Shown here one piece after another: positions 14,760 to 22,049 of a stretch of DNA of 37,678 bases. A program made the position numbers and the translations under genes. Location of the stretch: contig NZ_CAKZHY010000104.1 in NCBI RefSeq assembly GCF_936928535.1, forward strand, positions 1 through 37,678. The letters are read 5' to 3'. Below the pieces are notes generated by a model. That model saw only the letters and a list, made by a program, of their open reading frames with translations, was not told where the DNA came from and did no database searches. Position 1 is the first letter of the stretch; each line of letters starts with the position of its first letter. This DNA is from an uncultured Bradyrhizobium sp. (lineage in GTDB: Bacteria; Pseudomonadota; Alphaproteobacteria; Rhizobiales; Xanthobacteraceae).

Positions 14760-17641
14760 AGCGGCGCATCGACCATCAATCGGCGGGTGGGCCGCGTGTG
14801 TGGGCGGGCATCGAGGAGCTGTCGGATGATCCACAGTTTCAGGCTTTCATCGATGCGGAATATCCAGCGGTGCAGGAATTCTCCAAAACAGCGCGCCGCG
14901 ACTTCCTGAAGCTGATGGGAGCATCCTTCGCGCTGGCGGGGCTGACCGGCTGCGAGAAAAGCTCGTTCATCACCGCCTTGCCCTATGTCGACCAGCCGCC
15001 GAACGAGGTCATCGGCCTGCCGCGCTATTATGCGACGGCGGTGCTGCTCGACGGCTACGCGCAGCCGGTGATTGCGACGGCACACGCAGGTCGTCCGACC
15101 AAGCTCGATGGCAATCCCGGTCATCCGGCCACGCAAGGCCGCAGCGACATCTTCATGCAGAGTGCAGTGTTGCAGCTCTACGATCCCGATCGCGCAGCTG
15201 CGCCGAGCCGTCACGGCGAAGCCGTGAGCTGGGCCGATGTGGAATCGGCGATCGGCGTGATGCGCGAGAACTGGCGCAGCGATCAGGGCGAGGGCGTGAG
15301 GCTGCTGCTCGGCCCGACGACGTCGCCGACCTTGTTGCGGCAGATCGATGCCTTTCGGAAGCAGTTTCCCAAGGCGCGCGTCCACGTCCATGCGGCTGCG
15401 GGACATGAGGCGAGGCGACAGATTACGGCCGCGGTCTATGGGCAGGCCGCCGAACTCCACTATAATCTTGGCGACTGCGATGTCATTGTTGGCCTCGACG
15501 ATGATTTCCTGGGCCCCGGGCCGGACCAGGTGCGGAACGCGCTGGGTTGGTCGCAGGCGCGCCGGCGGTCCAGTGATCGGCCCGGCAATCGCCTGTTGAT
15601 GGCGGAGAGCGTTCCGACTGCAACAGGTGCCCTGGCCGCGCATCGACTCATTGCTGACGCAAGGCGGATGCCCGTGCTCGCGGAGGCGATGGCAAGCGCA
15701 CTGGGTGTTGCCGGCGCATCGAAGCCCGACGTGACGGAGGCCGAAGCAAATTGGATTGCGGGCGTGGTTGACGCCTGCAAGGACCGGGCAGGGCGCTCGC
15801 TGTTCGTCTCGGGCTTGAGCGGCTCCGCGGCTACGGCTCTCTGGATTGCCCGGATCAATCAGCAGCTCGGCAATGCCGGCCGAACGCTGAATTTGACCGC
15901 GCCGATCGTAGGGCCGGCCGATGCAGGAACGCTGGCTGACCTTGTATCCGATATCAATGCGGAGCGCGTCACTTCGCTGCTCGTGTTCGATTGCAACCCC
16001 GTCTACAGCGCACCGGCTGAGCTCAATGTTGGGGAAGCCATCAAGCGCGTTCGCTCTTCGGTTCATCTCGGCCTTTACCGCGACGAGACCGGCGCGCTTT
16101 GCGAATGGCAGCTTCCTCTTGCGCATCCGCTCGAGAGCTGGAGCGATGCGCGGGCCATCGATGGCACCGTGACAATCCTTCAACCGGTGATCTCGCCGTT
16201 CTACGACGTCAGATCGGTGCATGATGTGTTTGCGAAGCTGCTTGGCGCTGAGGATCAGGCGCCGGACGCCGCAATCCGCGAGACCTGGCAGGCGAGCTTT
16301 GGTGACGCATTCGAAGCACGGTGGAAGCAGGCGCTGCATGATGGCTTCATCGCGGGGGCGGCACCGTTCGTCACCGCGTCGCCAGCGAGCAATACGGTTG
16401 CACCCCCAAACACGACCGGCGACCTCGACATCGTGTTCCAGCCGGATCCGACGGTCTGGGATGGCCGGTTCGCCAATGTCGGCTGGCTTCAGGAGCTTCC
16501 CAAGACGTTGACGACAGTCACATGGAGTAACGTGATCGCGGTCAGCCCAGCGCTGGCGAAACGTCTTTCGGCAGCCAATGGTGATCATGTCGAGGTGACG
16601 GTCGGTAAGCGTCACCTCAAGGGACCGCTCTGGATCATGCCGGGCCAGGCCGGCAATACGGTCGCGCTCTATCTCGGCTATGGCCGGACCAGGGCGGGCC
16701 GGGTCGGCGATCAGCACGGCTACGACGCCTATCAGGTCCGGCCCGCGGGAGAGCCGTGGCTGGCGCAGGGAAGCCTGCGCAAGCTCGAAAGCCGCGAAGA
16801 TCTCGCGGTGACGCAGCTGCATCATCGCCTCGATGGATTTGATCTTGCCCGCGAGGTGACCCCGGGACAGGTCGAACAGACAACACCCGAGCAGGCCAGC
16901 CTCTACGCCCCGTGGCCATCGTCGAAGAATGCCTGGGGGATGGTGATCGATCTCGACAGTTGCATCGGCTGCAATGCCTGCGTGACGGCGTGTACGGCCG
17001 AGAACAACGTGCCAGTGGTCGGCGCGGATCAGGTCAGGGCCGGCCGTGAGATGCACTGGCTGCGGATCGCGCGCTACTACACCGGCGACGTCGCCGAGCC
17101 GCGCAGCTTCTTTGAGCCCGTGCCGTGCATGCATTGCGAGGATGCACCCTGTGAAATGGGCTGCCCGGTCCACGCCACGACGCATAATTCCGAGGGCGTC
17201 AACCAGATGGTCTATAATCGCTGCATCGGCACGCGGACCTGCTCCAGTTACTGCCCCTACAAGGTGCGGCGCTTCAATTTCTACGACTATCGATCACCTC
17301 CAGAGTCACCGGAGCATGCCGCCCATAATCCAGACGTGACCGTTCGCTCCCGCGGCGTCATGGAGAAGTGCACCTATTGCACCCAGCGCATCGAGGCAGC
17401 GCACGTTGCTGCAGACAAGGAGAACCGTCCGATCCGCGACGGCGAGGTGGTCACCGCCTGCCAGCAGGCCTGTCCCACCAAGGCAATCGTGTTCGGCGAC
17501 ATCAACGATCCAAATTCGGAGGTCTCGCGGCTGAAGCGCAACGGCCGGCATCATGTGTTGCTCGAGGAGCTGGGGACGCGACCGCGCACGACCTACCTTG
17601 CTCGCTGGCGTGACGACGACACGGAATCGAGGCAGGGATGA
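14756..17641 (+). CDS. actB: Alternative complex III iron-sulfur/molybdopterin-like subunit, ActB
   Basis: ActB of 961 residues is a natural fusion. Its N-terminal two thirds resemble a molybdopterin oxidoreductase, a domain known to lack the cofactor in this complex. A ferredoxin-type domain starts near residue 730. A Tat-like motif ARRDFLKLMGASFALAGL (RR at 47-48) ends in LTGC with Cys66, which could be lipidated. The cluster ligands are CIGCNACVTAC (from 736), CMHCEDAPCEMGCP, CIGTRTCSSYCP and CTYCTQR with a later CQQACP. The pattern fits three 4Fe-4S and one 3Fe-4S cluster. ATG 14756 overlaps the actA stop; an earlier in-frame start at 14738 would lie within actA. It forms the wire between quinol oxidation at ActC and the hemes. 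Confidence 0.93.
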   Translation: MKRRIDHQSAGGPRVWAGIEELSDDPQFQAFIDAEYPAVQEFSKTARRDFLKLMGASFALAGLTGCEKSSFITALPYVDQPPNEVIGLPRYYATAVLLDGYAQPVIATAHAGRPTKLDGNPGHPATQGRSDIFMQSAVLQLYDPDRAAAPSRHGEAVSWADVESAIGVMRENWRSDQGEGVRLLLGPTTSPTLLRQIDAFRKQFPKARVHVHAAAGHEARRQITAAVYGQAAELHYNLGDCDVIVGLDDDFLGPGPDQVRNALGWSQARRRSSDRPGNRLLMAESVPTATGALAAHRLIADARRMPVLAEAMASALGVAGASKPDVTEAEANWIAGVVDACKDRAGRSLFVSGLSGSAATALWIARINQQLGNAGRTLNLTAPIVGPADAGTLADLVSDINAERVTSLLVFDCNPVYSAPAELNVGEAIKRVRSSVHLGLYRDETGALCEWQLPLAHPLESWSDARAIDGTVTILQPVISPFYDVRSVHDVFAKLLGAEDQAPDAAIRETWQASFGDAFEARWKQALHDGFIAGAAPFVTASPASNTVAPPNTTGDLDIVFQPDPTVWDGRFANVGWLQELPKTLTTVTWSNVIAVSPALAKRLSAANGDHVEVTVGKRHLKGPLWIMPGQAGNTVALYLGYGRTRAGRVGDQHGYDAYQVRPAGEPWLAQGSLRKLESREDLAVTQLHHRLDGFDLAREVTPGQVEQTTPEQASLYAPWPSSKNAWGMVIDLDSCIGCNACVTACTAENNVPVVGADQVRAGREMHWLRIARYYTGDVAEPRSFFEPVPCMHCEDAPCEMGCPVHATTHNSEGVNQMVYNRCIGTRTCSSYCPYKVRRFNFYDYRSPPESPEHAAHNPDVTVRSRGVMEKCTYCTQRIEAAHVAADKENRPIRDGEVVTACQQACPTKAIVFGDINDPNSEVSRLKRNGRHHVLLEELGTRPRTTYLARWRDDDTESRQG

Positions 17642-18993
17642 GCGAGCAATCCGACATCCTGCCGACGCGCCAGAGCATGGGCGGCATCGCCGACCAGCTT
17701 ACCGGCATTCCCCTTCATTTCCCAGCGGACCGCCGCTGGCTGATCGCGATGACGGTCGCGAGTGCCCTGCTCATGTTGCTGATGGTCTCTGTGGTCGAGC
17801 TGTTCACGCGCGGCGTCGGCATCTGGGGCATCAACATCCCCGTCAACTGGGCGTTTGCCATCCACAATTACGTCTGGTGGCTCGGCATCGGTCATGCCGG
17901 CACGTTGATCTCGGCGCTGTTACTGCTGACCGGCAGCGAATGGCGCAATTCGCTAAACCGCTTCGCTGAGACCATGACGCTGTTCGCCGTCGTCTGCGCC
18001 GGCATCTATCCGATCCTGCATCTCGGCCGGCCCTGGTACGTTTACTGGATGTTTCCCTATCCCGCGACAATGGGCGTGTGGCCGCAATTCCGTAGTCCCT
18101 TGGAATGGGACATCTGGGCGGTGCTGACCTATCTGACGGTCTCGCTGGCGTTCTGGTACACGGGTCTGATTCCGGATCTCGCCGCAGCGCGTGATCGCGC
18201 AACGCGGCGCGGCTGGCAGATCTTCTTCGGCATCACGGCGCTCGGGTGGCGAGGTTCAGCCAGGCATTGGCAGCGCTGGCAGCAGACGTATCGGCTGACC
18301 GCGGGGCTTGCCGTGCCGCTGGTCGTCTCCGTTCACAGCGAGGTGTCGTTGCTGTTCGCCGCCGGCCAGATCCCCGGCTGGCATTCGACGATCTTTCCGC
18401 CCTATTTTGTGCTGGGCGCGGCCTTCTCCGGCTTCGCCGTCGTCTCCATCATCGCAGTGTCGCTGCGTTCGTGGTTCGGGTTGCAAAACCTCGTGACCGA
18501 CGATCATCTCGACCTGCTCGGCAAGGTCCTGCTCGCGACCGGTCTGATGACCGGTTACGGGTACGTCTTCGAAGTGTTCGATGCAGTCTATTCCGGCGAG
18601 GCACACGAAATGCAGACGCTGATCGATCGCTTCGCCGGCGCCTACGCCTGGACCTATTGGGGCGCGGTCATCTTAAATTTCATTCCGCTCCAGGCGCTAT
18701 GGTGGCGCGCGGTCCGACGAACTGGATGGATGCTGCTGCTAATCTCAGCGTCCGTCGTGGTCGGAATGTGGCTTGAGCGCTACATGATCCTGGTCACCAG
18801 CCTTTATCGCGACTTCCTGGTTTCGTCGTGGAGCCATTTTACACCGAGCTTCTGGGACTGGTCGACCTATTTCGGCACGATCGGGCTGTTCCTGGTGCCG
18901 TTCCTCATCGCGATCCGCCTCGTTCCCGTGATTTCGATCTTCGAGAGCAAGGAGCTTCTCCACAAAGAGAAGGAGGAGCAGCAGCATGGCTGA
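17638..18993 (+). CDS. actC: Alternative complex III quinol-site membrane subunit, ActC (NrfD family)
   Basis: The 451-residue integral membrane protein of the NrfD/PsrC family has about ten predicted helices. It includes FAIHNYVWWLGIGHAGTLIS near residues 63-82, a conserved quinol-site region in this family, and GLAVPLVVSVHSEVSLLF further on. In alternative complex III, ActC is the subunit expected to bind and oxidise menaquinol or ubiquinol next to the ActB clusters. The start overlaps the actB stop as ATGA. The hydrophilic C-terminus is short and lysine/glutamate-rich (KELLHKEKEEQQ), and its coding region contains the ribosome-binding site for actD. Confidence 0.93.
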   Translation: MSEQSDILPTRQSMGGIADQLTGIPLHFPADRRWLIAMTVASALLMLLMVSVVELFTRGVGIWGINIPVNWAFAIHNYVWWLGIGHAGTLISALLLLTGSEWRNSLNRFAETMTLFAVVCAGIYPILHLGRPWYVYWMFPYPATMGVWPQFRSPLEWDIWAVLTYLTVSLAFWYTGLIPDLAAARDRATRRGWQIFFGITALGWRGSARHWQRWQQTYRLTAGLAVPLVVSVHSEVSLLFAAGQIPGWHSTIFPPYFVLGAAFSGFAVVSIIAVSLRSWFGLQNLVTDDHLDLLGKVLLATGLMTGYGYVFEVFDAVYSGEAHEMQTLIDRFAGAYAWTYWGAVILNFIPLQALWWRAVRRTGWMLLLISASVVVGMWLERYMILVTSLYRDFLVSSWSHFTPSFWDWSTYFGTIGLFLVPFLIAIRLVPVISIFESKELLHKEKEEQQHG

Positions 18994-19516
18994 GAAGCTC
19001 TACGGCGTACTGGCGGAGTTCAAGAGCCCGGAACACCTGCTCGCGGCGACGCGCAAGGCGAGGGAGGCCGGCTACCGCAACCTCGATGCCTTCACGCCGT
19101 TCCCGGTCGAAGGGCTTGATCGCATCCTGCACTTTCCGCGGCCGACCATCTCGTTCATCGGACTCGGCGGCGCGATTGCGGGCGCAGGCACCGCGCTCGC
19201 CATGCAGTTTTTCATCAACTACGACTACCCACTCAATGTCGGCGGAAGGCCGATCTATCCGATCTCGGCTTTTGCGGTCGTGACGTTCGAGCTCACCATC
19301 CTGTTCTCCGCGCTCGCGATGCTGTTCGCGATGCTCTGGCAGAATGGGCTCCCAAGGTTGAGCTACCCCGTCTTTAACGGGGAACGCTTTCACCGCGCCA
19401 GCAAGGACAGGTTCTTTCTGTGCGTAGGCGCAGACGACGCCAAATTCGATGCCGGCGAGACGCTGGCCTTTCTCCGCGGAGCAGGTGCGCTATCGGTGGA
19501 ACTGGTGCCGGAATGA
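18986..19516 (+). CDS. actD: Alternative complex III subunit ActD (DUF3341)
   Basis: The 176-residue protein has the ActD plan. A cytoplasmic N-terminal domain (MAEKLYGVLAEFKSPEHLLA, DAFTPFPVEGLDRIL) is followed by two membrane helices at about residues 55-77 and 95-120, then a second soluble part ending SVELVPE. ActD holds no cofactor and stabilises the ActC side of the complex. A strong AAGGAGGAG lies at 18969-18977, nine bases ahead of the ATG at 18986, and the gene overlaps actC by eight bases. The next gene, actE, begins within its stop codon. Confidence 0.9.
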   Translation: MAEKLYGVLAEFKSPEHLLAATRKAREAGYRNLDAFTPFPVEGLDRILHFPRPTISFIGLGGAIAGAGTALAMQFFINYDYPLNVGGRPIYPISAFAVVTFELTILFSALAMLFAMLWQNGLPRLSYPVFNGERFHRASKDRFFLCVGADDAKFDAGETLAFLRGAGALSVELVPE

Positions 19517-20043
19517 ACAGGTGGCTGGCCATCATTGCGCTTACCGGTCTGCTCGCGGGGTGTGATCAGAACATGGACGAGCAGCCGAGCTACAGCGAAT
19601 ATTCGCGCGCGCCGCTGTTCCGCGGCAGCGTACTGCGCCAGCCACCAGCCAACACGGTCGCCCGGGACGATCTGGACCGGGAGAAGGCGGCGAGCACCAA
19701 GCCGTCGCTATCTGCCGAGCTACTGGCGCGCGGGCGCGAGCGCTTCGGCATTTTCTGCTCGCCGTGCCACGGCGCCGGGGGCGACGGGACCGGCATCATC
19801 GTGCAGCGCGGCATGCCGCGCCCGACGAGCTATCACGACGATCGGCTGCGCGCCGCCGACGACCAATATTTCTTCGATGTCATCACCAACGGCCACGGTG
19901 CGATGTATTCCTATGCAGCCCGCGTCCCGCCTGGAGATCGCTGGGCGATCGTCGCCTATATCCGCGCGCTCCAGCTCAGCCGCCGCGCGTCGCTCGACGA
20001 CGTCCCGGCGAACGAGCGCGCCAGGCTGGAGAGCCAGCCATGA
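19513..20043 (+). CDS. actE: Alternative complex III monoheme cytochrome c lipoprotein, ActE
   Basis: ActE is the monoheme cytochrome c of alternative complex III and probably hands electrons to the oxidase. The 176-residue product starts MNRWLAIIALTGLLAGCDQN, a lipoprotein signal with lipobox LAGC (Cys at 17). A linker with EYSRAPLFRGSVLRQPPANT follows, then one cytochrome c domain with CSPCH at residues 82-86 and candidate axial methionines in GMPRP and GAMYSYA. ATG 19513 overlaps the actD stop as ATGA; an earlier start at 19420 would lie inside actD. The stop overlaps actF. It should be anchored to the outer face of the inner membrane. Confidence 0.92.
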   Translation: MNRWLAIIALTGLLAGCDQNMDEQPSYSEYSRAPLFRGSVLRQPPANTVARDDLDREKAASTKPSLSAELLARGRERFGIFCSPCHGAGGDGTGIIVQRGMPRPTSYHDDRLRAADDQYFFDVITNGHGAMYSYAARVPPGDRWAIVAYIRALQLSRRASLDDVPANERARLESQP

Positions 20044-21131
20044 AAATACCGGGCGGTGCAAGGAACGTGGTTGCGGTGGTGTCGGGCCTGGTCCTGATCG
20101 TCGGCTTCGTGGTCGATACGCGATCGACAACTGCCGCTTATCTCGTCGCCTGGAGCGCCCTCGGGGCCATTCCGATCGGAGCGCTGATCGTCTTCATGAC
20201 CAGCTATCTTGTGCGCCGTCGCTGGACCGAGACGCTACATCCGATCTTCGTCGCAACCACTGGCGTCCTGCCCGTCGTAGCGCTCACCTTCATTCCCGTC
20301 CTGCTATTCATGAAGGAGATCTATCCGGCTGTTGCGGACGGCTCCTCCTTGCCACCGTTCAAGGCAAGCTGGTTCATGCCATGGTTCTTCGTGCTGCGGA
20401 CCGTTGTCTATTTCCTGATCTGGATTGCGCTGGCCCAATGGCTTCGACGCGCTTGGCGCAATGACGATGCCATGGTTCGTGCGGCCTCCGTCGGTTCGAT
20501 TCTGTGGACGCTCACCGTGTCGTTCGCCGGAATCGACTGGCTGGAATCGCTGGAGCCCGAGTTCCACTCCTCGATCTATGGTCTCATCGTTCTCAGCTTC
20601 TTGCTCGTCAATGGAACGGCGTTTGTCATTGCGGCCGGTCTGTTATCAACGCGGCAGATCGGCCCGAGCCGTGGCTATAGCGGGCTGCTGCTGTCGGTGC
20701 TGCTGCTGTGGTGCTACCTGCACGCCATGCAGTACATCGTGATCTGGTCGGGCAACATCCCCAAGGAGGTCACCTGGTACATCGCGCGGTCGGAGAATGG
20801 CTGGCAGTTTGTCCTCGCAGCGCTCTCATTCGGGCAGTTCGTCTTCCCCTTCTGCGCGATGCTCAGCAGCCGGGTGCGATCGGACCCGAATTGGTTGCTG
20901 GCGCTATGCGGGCTGACGCTGGCGATGCGCTGGCTCGAAGCCGCGATCCTCATCCTGCCGGCCATTCATGGGCTGTCAGTGATGGTCACCGTCGCAATGA
21001 TGCTTGCGGCCGCACTCTTCCTTTGCACGATCTTCTGGCTGGCGTTCGACACTGTTCTCATGCGGTCTGAAGAGCGGGAACCCTTGGGCGCTATCTGGTG
21101 GCGTCCTCACGCCGGAACAACAGCCCGATGA
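20040..21131 (+). CDS. actF: Alternative complex III membrane subunit ActF
   Basis: The 363-residue protein has about ten predicted membrane helices and is the second NrfD-related subunit, a shortened relative of ActC. Conserved features include GALIVFMTSYLVRRRWTET (about residues 45-63), SFAGIDWLESLEPEFHSSIYG and a long final pair of helices. It is thought to be structural rather than quinol-oxidising. The ATG at 20040 overlaps the actE stop as ATGA; the longer frame upstream reads as arginine-rich shadow sequence. It is the last act gene. Its last 41 bases overlap the 3' end of the convergent SCO gene. No actG was found after it. Confidence 0.92.
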   Translation: MKIPGGARNVVAVVSGLVLIVGFVVDTRSTTAAYLVAWSALGAIPIGALIVFMTSYLVRRRWTETLHPIFVATTGVLPVVALTFIPVLLFMKEIYPAVADGSSLPPFKASWFMPWFFVLRTVVYFLIWIALAQWLRRAWRNDDAMVRAASVGSILWTLTVSFAGIDWLESLEPEFHSSIYGLIVLSFLLVNGTAFVIAAGLLSTRQIGPSRGYSGLLLSVLLLWCYLHAMQYIVIWSGNIPKEVTWYIARSENGWQFVLAALSFGQFVFPFCAMLSSRVRSDPNWLLALCGLTLAMRWLEAAILILPAIHGLSVMVTVAMMLAAALFLCTIFWLAFDTVLMRSEEREPLGAIWWRPHAGTTAR

Positions 21132-21945
21132 GCAGGGCAAGGACGATGGCGCTGACGGAGGACGTCGCGATCAGCAGCCGCCGCGCCGCGAGCGTATAGG
21201 TCCCGCTGGCGGGATCGAAGCCGTAGCAGAGCAGGTGGATCTGATCGCTCCAGCCGCCAACATGCCCCTGTCCGGCCTCGACGAGGGCAAGGCGCAGGCT
21301 GGCGGCATCCACCGCAAGGGCTGAGAGTGCGCGGGAAATCCGCCCATCCGGCGTCACCACAAAGGCAGCAGCCGAGTGAGCGAATTGATCATGCTCACGA
21401 TCGTAGACGGGTCGGACACCGAATGCGTCGGTTAAGGCGCCAATATCCGGTGCAGCCGCCCTCAGGAACGCGCTGTGCTTGGAGAGCCCATTCCGGGGGC
21501 TCAGCTGCGCATTCTTCATGGCCTGCGCCTGAGCGGCGGTGTCCTTCGGATCGAAGCCGGCGACGATGAGTCGAAAGTCCTTGCCCGCGCGGAGGCCGGT
21601 ATCGGCCAGCGCGTTGGACACAATTGAGATCGCGGGCCCGCACAGCGTCTCGCAGGTATAGTCGGCCAAGATCCAGATTGTCGGGACGCCGCTCAGCCAA
21701 TCCTGCAGCGGTGCGCTGCGCTCGTTCAGGTCGCTTAGCCGCGTTTGCAGGGGCAGTTGTGCATTGGCGCGAGGTGCGAGCGCGACCTGCTCAAGCTGCG
21801 AGCTAGAAAGAGCTGCCTGCGCCGGGAGCGGCATCGCAATCCACGCACTGAGCGCCACGATCCATCCAGCGATTTGAGCGTGGGGTGGGCTCGTGGGCTT
21901 ATTGATCCAGCGTGAGATTAGCACAATGCGCCTCTTACCCGGCAT
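21091..21945 (-). CDS. SCO1/SenC-family copper chaperone with C-terminal membrane anchor
   Basis: SCO proteins help load copper into the CuA site of cytochrome c oxidase. The 284-residue product has an N-terminal signal-like hydrophobic segment (about residues 25-44, ending PLPAQA). The thioredoxin-like domain that follows carries the copper ligands Cys98 and Cys102 in DYTCETLCG and His190 in DQFAHSAAAF. Unusually for SCO, a second membrane segment lies near the C-terminus (about residues 258-278, SSVSAIVLALLIGLLF). This longer, C-terminally anchored form is often found with alternative complex III and caa3 clusters. Starts further in (GTG at codon 8) are possible. It overlaps the end of actF by 41 bases, tail to tail. 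Client: the subunit II CuA site of this window. Confidence 0.85.
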   Translation of the reverse strand: MPGKRRIVLISRWINKPTSPPHAQIAGWIVALSAWIAMPLPAQAALSSSQLEQVALAPRANAQLPLQTRLSDLNERSAPLQDWLSGVPTIWILADYTCETLCGPAISIVSNALADTGLRAGKDFRLIVAGFDPKDTAAQAQAMKNAQLSPRNGLSKHSAFLRAAAPDIGALTDAFGVRPVYDREHDQFAHSAAAFVVTPDGRISRALSALAVDAASLRLALVEAGQGHVGGWSDQIHLLCYGFDPASGTYTLAARRLLIATSSVSAIVLALLIGLLFRREDATR

Positions 21946-21953
21946 TGTTGGGA

Positions 21954-21980
21954 GGAACCGGCGCGCTTGGTAATGGTTCC
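21954..21980 (+). promoter_or_regulatory. EcfG-type promoter upstream of uvrA, palindromic
   Basis: GGAAC at 21954-21958, 17 bases, then GTT at 21976-21978 matches the EcfG spacing, with G rather than C before GTT. The next bases are CC, so the element reads GGAAC-N17-GTTCC and is also a candidate on the minus strand. The uvrA start lies 71 bases downstream. On the minus strand the -10 is only 10 bases from the SCO gene start, which makes that direction doubtful for the annotated start. Confidence 0.6.
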
Positions 21981-22049
21981 AAGCGCCGCCCCGCGGATCA
22001 TTCGGTTTTCAGGCCCGTTACCTGTCCTAATGGCATTGGCGGAGAGAGA

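Noticed and set aside
14750..17185. Open frame of 811 codons on the minus strand opposite actB
   Set aside because: It lies wholly antisense to actB, is rich in Arg and His as expected of a GC-rich shadow frame, and shows no known domain.
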